Assembly (NCBI GenBank): GCA_963727075.1
Contig: CAVSET010000006.1
Location: forward strand, 930,001 to 994,000
DNA from: Bog-756 sp963727075
GTDB lineage: Bacteria; Actinomycetota; Acidimicrobiia; Acidimicrobiales; RAAP-2
Direction of reading: 5' to 3'
Length of the DNA stretch: 64,000 nt
The translations under genes were made by a program, and so were the position numbers. Shown in pieces: positions 1 through 7,836 of the stretch; within the stretch, counting starts at the first letter, position 1; each line of letters begins with the position of its first letter. The notes beneath the pieces are model-generated. The model saw only the letters and a program-made list of their open reading frames with translations, was not told where the DNA came from and did not search any database.

Positions 1-14
1 GATTTTGAGAGTAC

Positions 15-1271
15 ATGTTGACGAGGCCGCGAGCGCGGAGCTGTCGAGCGGGCCGGACGCCCTGGTGGCCGAGGGGGCAGGGGTGGATGCTGGCCGCAGC
101 GCTCGAAGCCGAGGTCGAGGGCTACATCTCAAGTGTGAACCATGAAGTCGACGAGGACGGCCATCGCCCGGTGGGGCGCAACGGGCACGCCGAGCCCCGC
201 TCGCTGGTGACCGGAGCCGGGCCGATCGAGGTGCGAGCCCACGGGTTGACGACCGCCGGGTCGACGCCGAGACCGGGGAGCGCATGCGCTTTCGCAGCTC
301 GATCCTTCCGCCCTGGGCCGACAAGTCGCCCAAGGTGGCCGAGGTGCTCCCCCTCATGTACCTCCACGGGATGAGCTCGGGTGACTTCGTCCCCGCGCTC
401 GAGGAGTTCTTCGGCTCGGCCGCCGGATTGTCGGCGTCTGTCATCACCCGGCTGACGACGGACTGGCAGCGCGAACGCGACCAGTTCGCCCGTCGCTCCC
501 TCAAGGGTGTCGACTACGTCTACCTCTTCGTCGACGGCATCCACTTCAACGTTCGCCTCCAAGAGGCCCGCCTGTGTGCCCTGGTCATCGTGGGTGTCCG
601 GCGCCGATGGGACCAAAGAGCTCGTCTCGATCACCGATGGCCACCGCGAGTCCACCGAGTCATGGGCCGACGTGCTGCGCGACCTCAAACGCCGGGGCAT
701 GAGAGCCCCCGTCCTCGCCGTCGGTGACGGGGCACTCGGGTTCTGGGGGGCGCTCAGCGACGTCTTCCCCGACACGGCGCACCAGCTCTGCTGGGTGCAC
801 AAGATGGCCAACGTCATGAACGCGCTGCCCAAATCGGCCCAGCCCGCGGCGCGAGCCGCCCTGTGCGAGGTCCGTGACGCCGAAGACCGTGCGCACGCCG
901 AGAAGGCACTCGACCACTTCGTCAAGGACTACGAGGCCAAGTGGCCCAAGGCGACGGAGAAGATTGTCAAGGACCGCGAGGAGCTGCTGGCCTTCTTCGC
1001 CTTCCCCGCCGAGCACTGGATCCACCTCAAGACCACCAACCCCATCGAGTCCACCTTCGCCACCGTGCGGCTGCGCACCAAGGTCACCAAGGGACCGGGC
1101 TCACGGGCGGCCGGACTAGCCATGGCCTACAAGCTGATCGAGTCGGCCCAGACGCGCTGGCGGGCCATCAACGCGCCGCATCTCGTCCCGCTGGTTCGTG
1201 CCGGCATCGTCTCCGAGAAGGGGGTGATGGCCGAACGTTCAGAGGAGGATGTGAACGAGGTCGCCGCGTAG
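15..1271 (+). pseudogene. Decayed IS256-family (mutator) transposase
   Basis: Reading across frames gives a typical IS256-family DDE transposase. The catalytic blocks are VDGIHFNVR (first Asp), VGDGALGFW (second Asp) and TTNPIESTFATVR (Glu). The frame changes three times: near 85-95, near 240 and near 595, where VIVGVR continues as ADGTKEL one frame over. No single frame holds all three acidic residues, so the gene should be inactive. The C-terminal two thirds (from about 600) is open to the stop at 1271. A terminal-repeat-like stretch, ctcatccacaggtattgacg, follows near 1280-1300. The left end of the element lies outside the window. Confidence 0.9.
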
Positions 1272-1289
1272 TCCGACGGGTCTCATCCA

Positions 1290-1577
1290 CAGGTATTGAC
1301 GATTTCTCCTGCTCGAGCACCTGCACGCACACCTGGCGGATGGCCGGCCCCCGGTCGTTCAGGATGTCGCACTCGCCGTAGCCCCGGACCTGGCCGCCCT
1401 GGATGAGTGGCGGCACGGTGAAGGAGTGGCGGAACGGTGAAGGCGCGCCCCAGCAGGAATGGCCGGGATGATGGCGAGGTGGCCCCTCGAGCTGGCGATA
1501 TTGGCGGCAATCACTAGACCTGCCCCTAGCACGGCTATGAGAATGGCCACCGCATAGGGTTTGAGTGTCTCCGCCAT
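1290..1577 (-). pseudogene. Possible interrupted small membrane-protein gene
   Basis: A minus-strand frame starting with MAETLKPYAVAILIAVLGAG at 1577 has one hydrophobic segment (about residues 8-28). It becomes low complexity after about 45 residues. A neighbouring frame then reads VRGYGECDILNDRGPAIRQV and runs straight into the IS256 right end. I infer that a small single-pass protein was cut by the IS256 insertion and has also shifted frame. No family is recognised. It could also be a chance hydrophobic ORF. Confidence 0.3.
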
Positions 1578-1689
1578 GCTCAGAGCGTACGGTTTGCCGG
1601 GAGTTAGACCCAGCGCCTGCACCTAAGCGCACAGTCGGATGGGGACTTTCGGCCCTGTCGCCTCGCGGAGTCCTGTGGGACCGTGAACT

Positions 1690-1917
1690 GTGAGCGACCG
1701 CTCGGAACGGGGGATCATGGGCGACTACGGAGAGGCGCAGGCATTTGAGTACACGACCTTCGACCTCGCAAAGCCGAACAAGGACATTGGGGGTCTCAAC
1801 CGGCTCGGTCGCGATGGGTGGGAAGCCGTCGCGATGGTGTCATCGTGGGGCGTGGGCTGGCGCTTCGTGCATCCCATCGTTCTCCTGAAGCGAGGCGTCG
1901 CGGATGGCGCTCGGTGA
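1690..1917 (+). CDS. Small hypothetical protein, DUF4177-like
   Basis: This 75-residue ORF starts at GTG 1690, with an alternative ATG at 1717 (MGDYGEAQAFEYT). The pattern EYTTFDL..LNRLGRDGWEAVAM..VLLKR resembles DUF4177-type small proteins, in which a tyrosine-containing strand is followed by LGxxGWE and a final basic strand. No signal peptide or membrane segment is seen. The stop codon overlaps the GTG of the next gene (GTGA at 1914-1917), which suggests translational coupling to the deazaflavin-type oxidoreductase. Function is unknown; the family resemblance is by motif only. Confidence 0.6.
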   Translation: MSDRSERGIMGDYGEAQAFEYTTFDLAKPNKDIGGLNRLGRDGWEAVAMVSSWGVGWRFVHPIVLLKRGVADGAR

Positions 1918-2381
1918 CGCCGTCCGAGCCGAAGGCGAAGCCTCGACTTCCGCCTCGCTGGTTCATGCGGCTCTTCTGGTTCACCCATCGCCGCCTGTTT
2001 CGTCTGACGGGCGGCCGTCTCGGTCTATGGCGGCCGAAGCCCAATCGTTGGGGCGCCATGCATCTCAGCACTGTGGGGAGGCGGACCGGCCTCGAACGCA
2101 GCGTCATGGTCGGCTACTTCGAGGACGGGCCGAACCTCGTCACCATGGCGATGAATGGCTGGGGCGAGGGCGAGCCGGCATGGTGGCTGAACCTGCAGGC
2201 CCACCCCGACGTCCGGGTCGACCTTGCCGACGGGCCGCGTCTGGTCACCGCCCGGGCCGCCCGAGGCGAGGAGCGGGAACGGCTGTGGTCCCGGTGGCAC
2301 GAGATCGACAAGAACCTGGACGCCTACGCAGCACGCCGCTCGAAGGAGACCGCGGTCGTCATCCTGGAACCGCGGCCTTAA
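1914..2381 (+). CDS. F420-dependent (Ddn-type) nitroreductase-family oxidoreductase
   Basis: The protein has about 155 residues with the layout of deazaflavin-dependent nitroreductase (Ddn) relatives. A basic aromatic N-terminus (RLPPRWFMRLFWFTHRR) is followed by a split-barrel core with the family signatures HLSTVGRRTGLERS, AMNGWGEGEPAWWLNLQAHP and VTARAARGEERERLWSRW. Relatives use F420H2 to reduce quinones or other substrates near the membrane; the substrate here is unknown. I chose GTG 1914 because it overlaps the preceding stop and keeps the conserved N-terminus. ATG 1965 would remove it. Confidence 0.85.
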   Translation: MTPSEPKAKPRLPPRWFMRLFWFTHRRLFRLTGGRLGLWRPKPNRWGAMHLSTVGRRTGLERSVMVGYFEDGPNLVTMAMNGWGEGEPAWWLNLQAHPDVRVDLADGPRLVTARAARGEERERLWSRWHEIDKNLDAYAARRSKETAVVILEPRP

Positions 2382-2462
2382 AGTGGGTACCCCTGAACGC
2401 CGGTTGGGTGGAACACCTATCGGGCAGTAGGCGCCGTCGCTCCCGCGCTCTACCCTGGCCTC

Positions 2463-2678
2463 ATGGGGCACTACGCCAATGCCTTCTGCCTGACCTCGGA
2501 GAGCTGCTTCCGGCTCATCCAGGCCGAGAACGGGACCGGGCACGCCCAGCACTGCCCCTACCTCACTGTATGGCGAGGTCGGTTCAAGGATGGGGCCGGC
2601 CGCTGGCACACCGTGGAAGTATGCGACGGCCACCGGGCCGATCTGGACGCGGTTCAACGGATGCAGTGGCGACCCTAG
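2463..2678 (+). CDS. Small hypothetical protein
   Basis: A 71-residue ORF begins MGHYANAFCLTSESCFRLIQ. It has four cysteines spread along the chain and a motif VEVCDGHRADLDAVQ near the C-terminus. CDGH-type endings occur in small metal-binding actinobacterial proteins, but the spacing here fits no known zinc finger. The four bases 2675-2678 overlap the end of the opposing small gene. No family assignment is made; coding potential rests on sensible composition and an ATG start. Confidence 0.5.
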   Translation: MGHYANAFCLTSESCFRLIQAENGTGHAQHCPYLTVWRGRFKDGAGRWHTVEVCDGHRADLDAVQRMQWRP

Positions 2679-2845
2679 AGCCGGAACCCCTTAGTCAGCT
2701 TCCGGGTCATGCCGTTGGTCGTTCGGTACACCTTCCGCCGGGCCACTCGTTTGGCGTAGGACCCAGGGCCTTTGCTGGCGGCCTTGACGTTGCCGAGGTC
2801 TCTGGCGGCGCGGTAGAGCTCGGAGCGGAGTGAACTACGCCTCAT
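2675..2845 (-). CDS. Small basic conserved hypothetical protein
   Basis: A 56-residue, strongly basic protein starts at ATG 2845 (MRRSSLRSELYRAARDLGNV). Its C-terminus reads YAKRVARRKVYRTTNGMTRK. The pattern YRAARDLGNVxAxxKGPxxYxKRxxRRKVYRxTxG is, from memory, typical of a short uncharacterised actinobacterial protein. It may bind nucleic acid, judging only from its charge. It lies convergent to the 2463-2678 gene and overlaps its stop by 4 bp. Confidence 0.6.
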   Translation of the reverse strand: MRRSSLRSELYRAARDLGNVKAASKGPGSYAKRVARRKVYRTTNGMTRKLTKGFRL

Positions 2846-2906
2846 AGCACACTGTCTATCAATCCCGGCATGACCTAGTAGTAACTTGGCGCCTGGCGGG
2901 CGAATG

Positions 2907-2930
2907 GGCCTCCGGTTGCGGCCGGAGGTC
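2907..2930 (+). terminator. GC-rich hairpin, first of a similar pair
   Basis: ggcctccgg and ccggaggtc can pair around a short loop, followed by cttgtcgcg. The same design (hairpin, then tcctt..tcgcg) recurs at 3037-3058. It could be a terminator or part of a structured RNA in the left end of the IS110 element. Confidence 0.4.
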
Positions 2931-3036
2931 CTTGTCGCGTGGGGAAAGTGGCTTCCGCCATAGAGTGGGAGAGCAGGTCCTGCGAGCGGTGGATCCGCCG
3001 CCCCGCTCCGGGCCTGCGCTTGACCACCTGACTCGA

Positions 3037-3058
3037 GGCCCCCGGTTCGCCGGGGGTC
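3037..3058 (+). terminator. Hairpin with TTCG tetraloop, second of the pair
   Basis: A 7-bp perfect GC stem (cccccgg/ccggggg), extendable by two pairs, closes a ttcg tetraloop and is followed by tcctttcgcg. It looks like an intrinsic terminator. It also lies upstream of the IS110 transposase, where a bridge RNA would be encoded. Confidence 0.5.
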
Positions 3059-3217
3059 CTTTCGCGTCCTCAAATCAAGGCCGCGGACAGGACCCCGGAA
3101 GTGCCCCACCCAACTGATGTGATGAAGGGGCGGGGCCTCCGCCCCTCGTGAAGATTCGAGCGCCGTGAGCGACACTCGGGTTTCCACAAACACCCTCGAC
3201 AAGAGGAGGAGGCCCCT

Positions 3218-4237
3218 ATGGAACGACAGTACGTCGGAATCGACCTGCACCGCCGCAGCTCGACCATCTATCGCATGGCCGAAGACGGCGAGGTGCTCGG
3301 CTGTACGCGCATCCCGAGCCAGCCCTTCGAACTGGCCCAGGCCATGGCCAAGGCGGGTGAGGCTCCCGAAGTGGTCCTCGAGTCCACCTATGGCTGGTAC
3401 TGGGCGGCGGACCTCCTTCAGGAGATGGGTGCCCACGTGCACCTGGCCCACGCCTTGGGCAACAACTGGGGCCACCGCCGGGTGAAGAACGATGAGCTCG
3501 ACGCCAAGGACCTGGCCGCCATGCTCCGGCTCGGACGCTTGGCCGAGGGCTGGATCGCCCCACCCGAGACCCGTGAGCTCCGAGAGCTCGTGCGTTACCG
3601 GTTCTCCTTGGTCCGCCACCGCACCAGCGCCAAAGCCCAGATCCACGGGGTCATGGCGAAGAACGGCATCCTGCCGGTGGTGGGTGAGCTGTGGGGTCCG
3701 AGCGGCACCGCCCAGCTCGACAACCTCGATCTCCCGGTGGCCTACACCGTGCGCATCGAGTCGCTCCGGGACCTCCTGGAGATCTATGACCGGGAGATCA
3801 CCATGCTGGATGGTCACATCCACCGTGCGCTGAAAGAGGACCCCGGCTATCGGGCCCTCGTCAAGCTCCCCGGGGTCGGAAAGGTCATCGCCGCCATCTT
3901 CGTGGCCGAGATCGGCGACATCACCCGCTTCGACAGCCCGAAGAAGCTCTGCTCGTGGGCCGGACTCACCCCCAAGCACCGAGAGTCCGACCAGACGGTC
4001 CACCGCGGGTCCATCACCAAGCAGGGGTCACCCCTCGTGCGCTGGGCGGCGATCGAGGCGGTCGGCAACTACCGGGCCCGGGGCAACGAGAAGCTGCGGG
4101 CCGACTACCTGCGCATCGCCGAGCGCCGGGGCAGGTACAAGGCACGCGTCGCCGTGGCGCGGAAGCTCTTGACCCTCGTCTATTACGGGCTCCGAGACGG
4201 CGAGGTCCGCTGTCTCGAAGCCCCCGAGGCCGCGTGA
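3218..4237 (+). CDS. IS110-family transposase (DEDD recombinase), intact
   Basis: This 339-residue protein has the usual IS110 length. The N-terminal RuvC-like DEDD domain shows GIDLH (Asp9), LESTYGW (Glu) and NDELDAKD (paired Asp). The C-terminal Tnp20 domain shows LPGVGKVIAAIFVAEIGDI, SWAGLTPKHRESDQTVHRG and ITKQGSPLVRWAAIEA, which carries the conserved Ser. A strong RBS (gaggagg, 3203-3212) precedes ATG 3218. The frame is open throughout, unlike the IS256 copy nearby, so the element may be functional. It differs clearly from the IS110 copy at 38.2 kb. Confidence 0.95.
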   Translation: MERQYVGIDLHRRSSTIYRMAEDGEVLGCTRIPSQPFELAQAMAKAGEAPEVVLESTYGWYWAADLLQEMGAHVHLAHALGNNWGHRRVKNDELDAKDLAAMLRLGRLAEGWIAPPETRELRELVRYRFSLVRHRTSAKAQIHGVMAKNGILPVVGELWGPSGTAQLDNLDLPVAYTVRIESLRDLLEIYDREITMLDGHIHRALKEDPGYRALVKLPGVGKVIAAIFVAEIGDITRFDSPKKLCSWAGLTPKHRESDQTVHRGSITKQGSPLVRWAAIEAVGNYRARGNEKLRADYLRIAERRGRYKARVAVARKLLTLVYYGLRDGEVRCLEAPEAA

Positions 4238-4635
4238 GCGGCGGACACGGTCCGGCGCGAGCTCGACTATCGCCGTGGCCCGCCGCTGCGTGGCGTGGCC
4301 GGCCTACCTGATTGAGCCCGCCGGACCGTGGCCGAACCCCATCATGTCGGCAATCGACGAATGAATGGCTGGCTGCTCTGGCACCTGTGACAGGCCCCCT
4401 GAACCGTGATGGGAACTGGTAGCACCCCATAGGCGTCGTCCGCTCGAGGATACGCCGCTCGTCACGGCGTCAACGCCGAGTCCTTCGGATGGCTTCGCCA
4501 GCGTTGACCCCGGCTCCTCGCCAGCGCGCGCCCTCTTCCAGGACGACGCCTCGGAGACCAGGACAAAAAGAAGAAGGGAAGCTCTTGACACGGCCCCACC
4601 CCTTCATGAACGGCGATAGGGGGCAATCGGTCTCG
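4238..4635. other. Intergenic, right flank of IS110 element
   Basis: About 400 bp with no convincing gene. The first part should include the right end of the IS110 element, but no boundary can be set because IS110 elements lack terminal inverted repeats. Nothing else is recognised. Confidence 0.4.
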
Positions 4636-4998
4636 TCAGATCGCCAGGGACGCGGGCCGTTCGGTTGGGTCCTTGTTGATCGGTGCGGTCCACTGATCGC
4701 CGGGGAGGTTGGTGCCGAGGACGACTCGGTACGCAGGGCCGGCCAGGTTGCGGTGAAGCCAGCCGGCCGGGGCCTCGAGGCGGCACCCGGGACGCACGTC
4801 GGTCACATTCCCATGCTCGTCAGCGAAGCTGCCCGTTCCCGAGATCACAAAGCTGACCGAGTCGAACTCATGCCAGTGCAGCGGTTCATCTTCCTTCAGG
4901 TCCTGATCGAAGGCCAGGCCGTGGAGGCTCAGCTCGGCGACCTGCGCAAGCGCCGCTTCCTCAGTGATAGGCGTGCCCGTCTCGAATAGGTAGTCCAT
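4636..4998 (-). CDS. Cupin-domain protein
   Basis: This 120-residue protein folds as a single cupin by motif. LHWHEFDSVSFVISGTGSF (residues about 41-59) supplies the first metal-binding histidines and Glu, and PGCRLEAPAGWLHRN supplies the final His. The two-His-Glu plus His set is compatible with metal binding. The substrate cannot be told; relatives include small oxygenases, isomerases and sugar-binding proteins. It starts at ATG 4998 and is followed upstream by a DUF3303-like gene on the same strand, about 30 bp away. Confidence 0.8.
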   Translation of the reverse strand: MDYLFETGTPITEEAALAQVAELSLHGLAFDQDLKEDEPLHWHEFDSVSFVISGTGSFADEHGNVTDVRPGCRLEAPAGWLHRNLAGPAYRVVLGTNLPGDQWTAPINKDPTERPASLAI

Positions 4999-5028
4999 GG
5001 TCGATCTTGCTCCGGATCTAGGGTCAGT

Positions 5029-5340
5029 TCAGAGTGATTCGCGGAAATCCACGCCCGCGGCCGCCAGCGCTACGCCTTCGACGATGTCGATGACTGGGAT
5101 GATCTCGAACTCGTTCCAGGTTACGAACTTCGTGACTTCGGCGAGCAACCCCGCCGGGTTGTCGGTCTCTATCACGGCAAATCCGCTCTGACCGTCCAAG
5201 CTGCTCAGGAACTGCAGCCAGTTCTGATCTGCCGGCGCTTGCCACTTGGTGAACGCTGCGAGCAGCGACTTGCCATCATCGTGGTTCTGCTGGGCGGAAG
5301 CGCCTTCTCGCGTCCTCCAGGTCATGTGGTACTTCGCCAT
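5029..5340 (-). CDS. DUF3303-family small protein
   Basis: A 103-residue protein begins MAKYHMTWRTREGASAQQNH and continues with LLAAFTKWQAPADQNWLQFL, GFAVIETDNPAGLLAEVTKF and a closing VIPVIDIVEGVAL strand. This matches the small ferredoxin-like fold of DUF3303-type proteins. The longer upstream frame is low complexity, so ATG 5340 is preferred. It stands about 30 bp upstream of the cupin gene on the same strand and probably forms a two-gene unit. Function is unknown. Confidence 0.75.
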   Translation of the reverse strand: MAKYHMTWRTREGASAQQNHDDGKSLLAAFTKWQAPADQNWLQFLSSLDGQSGFAVIETDNPAGLLAEVTKFVTWNEFEIIPVIDIVEGVALAAAGVDFRESL

Positions 5341-5344
5341 GAAA

Positions 5345-6173
5345 AAGTCCGCCCTTCTATTCGATCCCCGCGGTTCGAGGCACTCCGACGATTGTGACAC
5401 GTATTCGTCTGAGCTGCTGTCAAGCGGCGGTCCGTATCGCCAGGTGTCAAAACCGCCACCGACTCGGCGATTGGGGACAGTCCGCTTCGCTCCTACATGA
5501 CCTTCCCTGCTGAGCACTTCGACTTGATCTTGGGCTTTCACCTGAGGCCCTTGTTATCTCGAAAACCGTTGAATGAGTGCCGGTCGGGGTGGGCAGTAAG
5601 TGCCTCTGACCCGGCGTTCAGGGATACTCCAGATGTAACGCTGTTCAGTTGCCGGTCGTTGATCCCAATGCAGAGAGGCCGGGGTCGTTGGCCCCGGCCT
5701 CTCTCTTTGTCCGTGACTTCCAACCTTGAGGGGATGGCGGATCGCGGATCGCCGGGCCCGGAGTGGGGGGCTTGGCGAAGGCCCCAGCTCGACGGAACCC
5801 GCCGTGGAGGATCGGCTGCCTCTGCCCGGATCTTGAACGTCAGCGCCGAAATGTCCTGACTACGCCTTCTGTCGGGGCGTCGCCGGCCGTCTGGGGTATG
5901 GCATCGATGCCGTTAGGGGGTACACCGCCAGTGGTCATTTGTGCTGCTGCTTGCTCCTGAGCTGCAGCATTCGGAGACGCGCCTGGGCAGTGCGGAGATC
6001 AGGCTTTGACCCACGCCGTGCGGCCGTGTCCCACCCAGCCGGCGTTCCGGGGCAGGCCAGGGTCTCAGCCGCTTGCGACGATTGCGTCCTCTGGGGCGTT
6101 AGTTGGTTTGCCGAACGCCCCGATCACCGCGTCAGGTGAGCGCCAGCGGAAGCATCATGTAGGTTTGACCACT
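5345..6173. other. Intergenic stretch with one strong hairpin
   Basis: About 830 bp without a gene I can support. Short ORFs here have arginine-rich, low-complexity composition. The notable item is the hairpin at 5672-5704. The right part precedes the lower-GC methyltransferase. Confidence 0.5.
5672..5709 (+). terminator. Strong rho-independent terminator-like hairpin
   Basis: agagaggccgggg pairs almost perfectly with the gccccggcctctct block after a short loop and is followed by ctttgt on the plus strand. No gene ending just upstream on the plus strand is apparent, so the transcript it serves is unknown. Confidence 0.65.
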
Positions 6174-6974
6174 GTGAATCGCAGGAAGCTCAGGAATCGA
6201 GCGGTCCGAACTGCAGAGTTGAAATGGGACGGCGACAACCATCTTCAAGTGGGAAACGCCCGTTTCTTGGTAACGCTCGAACCGAGCGTTTGGGAATCAA
6301 CCGATCCAGATTCCGACCAGTTCGTTCTCTTGAAGAACAAGCAAATGGTGGAAAATCTGTTGAAGTTTTTGCCGGAACGTGTTGAGAATGTGATTGACCT
6401 AGGAATCTTCAAGGGTGGAAGTATCGCCCTTACTCATGAACTGTTCTCGCCGAAGCGACTCGTCGGTATCGATTGGCTTCATGACCGCGCCGAGGTTCTA
6501 GATCGATTCGTAACTCAACACCACCTGGGCGACGTTGTGCATCTCTACTACGACACGAACCAAGGTGATCAAGACCGTCTCTCCTGGATTCTCCGAGAAA
6601 GCTTCGGAAATCAGCCTCTCGACCTGGTCATTGATGATTGCTCGCACTTATATGAAATGACCAAGGCTTCGCTGAACGTCTTTCTGCCACGCCTTCGCAT
6701 GGGCGGGCTCTATCTCATCGAGGACTGGGGCTGGGCCCACTGGCCCGGCGACTACTGGCAGGGACCAGCGAATGAGATGATCAACGAAGACACGGCGTTG
6801 TCCAAGTTGATCTTTGAACTCGCTATGGTCGTGGCAAGTCGGCCTGGTCTTATCAGTCAAATGACCATAAGGCCCGGCAATGTGTATCTGACTAGAGGCT
6901 ACGAAGTTGTGTCTGACTCAGGGTTCGACATAGGTGACAGCTACCTAACAGCCGGAAGGCAGATTCTCAGCTAG
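6174..6974 (+). CDS. Class I SAM-dependent methyltransferase (CmcI / Methyltransf_24-like)
   Basis: About 266 residues. The SAM-binding block is VENVIDLGIFKGGSIALTHE. LVGIDWLHDRAEVLDRF gives the acidic ribose ligand, and PLDLVIDDCSHLYEMTKAS with LRMGGLYLIEDWGWAHWP gives the metal-binding acidic cluster seen in CmcI-like O-methyltransferases. The acceptor is unknown; relatives sit in antibiotic and cell-surface sugar pathways. Base composition is visibly lower in GC than the flanks, suggesting transfer. GTG 6174 is preferred because the upstream in-frame extension is low complexity; TTG 6165 is possible. It stands alone. Confidence 0.8.
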   Translation: MNRRKLRNRAVRTAELKWDGDNHLQVGNARFLVTLEPSVWESTDPDSDQFVLLKNKQMVENLLKFLPERVENVIDLGIFKGGSIALTHELFSPKRLVGIDWLHDRAEVLDRFVTQHHLGDVVHLYYDTNQGDQDRLSWILRESFGNQPLDLVIDDCSHLYEMTKASLNVFLPRLRMGGLYLIEDWGWAHWPGDYWQGPANEMINEDTALSKLIFELAMVVASRPGLISQMTIRPGNVYLTRGYEVVSDSGFDIGDSYLTAGRQILS

Positions 6975-7193
6975 CGTCTGGGTCGCCGAAGAGCGTAGGT
7001 GAGTGTCACCGATGTGCCTGATTGAGACTGATGGCAGACGCGGCAGCGGATTCGTAGCGTTCAGAGGACCCTGGTGGGGTCACTCCCGAAGTGCCTGCCG
7101 GCGGCTGGTGCCGTCTGGTTTTCGAACGAAGAGCTCCCCACCAGGTCCTTGCCGTCCAGTGGCTCGAAAGGGGAACTTGCACCGCGATCTGAA

Positions 7194-7583
7194 TCAGGAG
7201 TGCCCTGGCGGTTCTAGCCGACGAACCAGGAGGTAGTCGAGCCGTACCGCCCCGAGCAGGGGCCGGATACGGGTTTCGATCTTTCGCTGATTCTCGTAGT
7301 GAGGGCGGGGTCGCTGCTTCGTCTCGCCCATTTCGAGCCACCTGTCGAGTAGCTGACTGACCGACCGTCGCCGACGAGCGGTCGAATTTTCCCGCCTCGA
7401 CCTCGGCCACGAGCGCCCCGAGAGCTTTGGCCGCGGCCCGGCGGGCGCCCTTGACATGCGCGAGGTCTGTCGCGGCTTACCGGTCACCGGGTCTTTACCG
7501 ATGAACGCCCGCAGCTCCCATCGGCCCGGTGACTTCTCGCGCATCGTCCCGGGCCGGTTGTTGTTGGTCGCAGTGGTCGCCAT
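7194..7583 (-). pseudogene. Truncated tyrosine integrase, N-terminal fragment
   Basis: MREKSPGRWELRAFIGKDPV is the AP2-like arm-binding start of actinobacterial phage integrases. The middle part (VKGARRAAAKALGALVAEVE) is readable only in a neighbouring frame. The original frame resumes with SQLLDRWLEMGETKQRPRPH and the core-binding domain start ENQRKIETRIRPLLGAVRLD, then stops. The catalytic domain is missing. It begins about 95 bp from the 3' end of tRNA-Val(CAC) and reads away from it, the usual place for an integrase of a tRNA-inserted element. Confidence 0.8.
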
Positions 7584-7676
7584 GCCCCGAGGCCTAATGC
7601 TGTAGGGAATCCGTAGGGACGTTCTCGAGCCGGTCCGGTATTTTCGAGAATCTAGCCGGTGACCTGGGCGTTCTGG

Positions 7677-7750
7677 TGGGCGCTAGAGGACTCGAACCTC
7701 CGACCTCAGCCGTGTGAAGGCTGCGCTCTAACCAACTGAGCTAAACGCCC
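7677..7750 (-). tRNA. tRNA-Val (anticodon CAC)
   Basis: The reverse complement folds into a complete cloverleaf. The acceptor stem is GGGCGTT with AGCGCCC, followed by discriminator A. The D arm carries AGCTCAGTTGGTTAGAGC, the anticodon arm is CAGCC-TTCACAC-GGCTG with anticodon CAC, and the T arm is GGAGG-TTCGAGT-CCTCT. CCA is not encoded. Confidence 0.95.
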
Positions 7751-7836
7751 GAAACTGCCGACCTCGGACGGCAACCCCGCGGTCGAATCGGTGGACATGG
7801 TAGCCCGCTGCCTTGCTGGCTCCGGCCCGATCGGGG

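Larger units (their letters stand above)
2880..3217 (+). other. Non-coding left flank of IS110 element (candidate bridge RNA region)
   Basis: About 340 bp without a convincing ORF lie directly upstream of an intact IS110-family transposase and hold two similar strong hairpins about 100 bp apart. IS110-group elements encode their bridge RNA in the left non-coding end, so this is the expected place. Seen: structure and position. Not seen: verified target-binding or donor-binding loops, or exact element ends. Confidence 0.35.
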
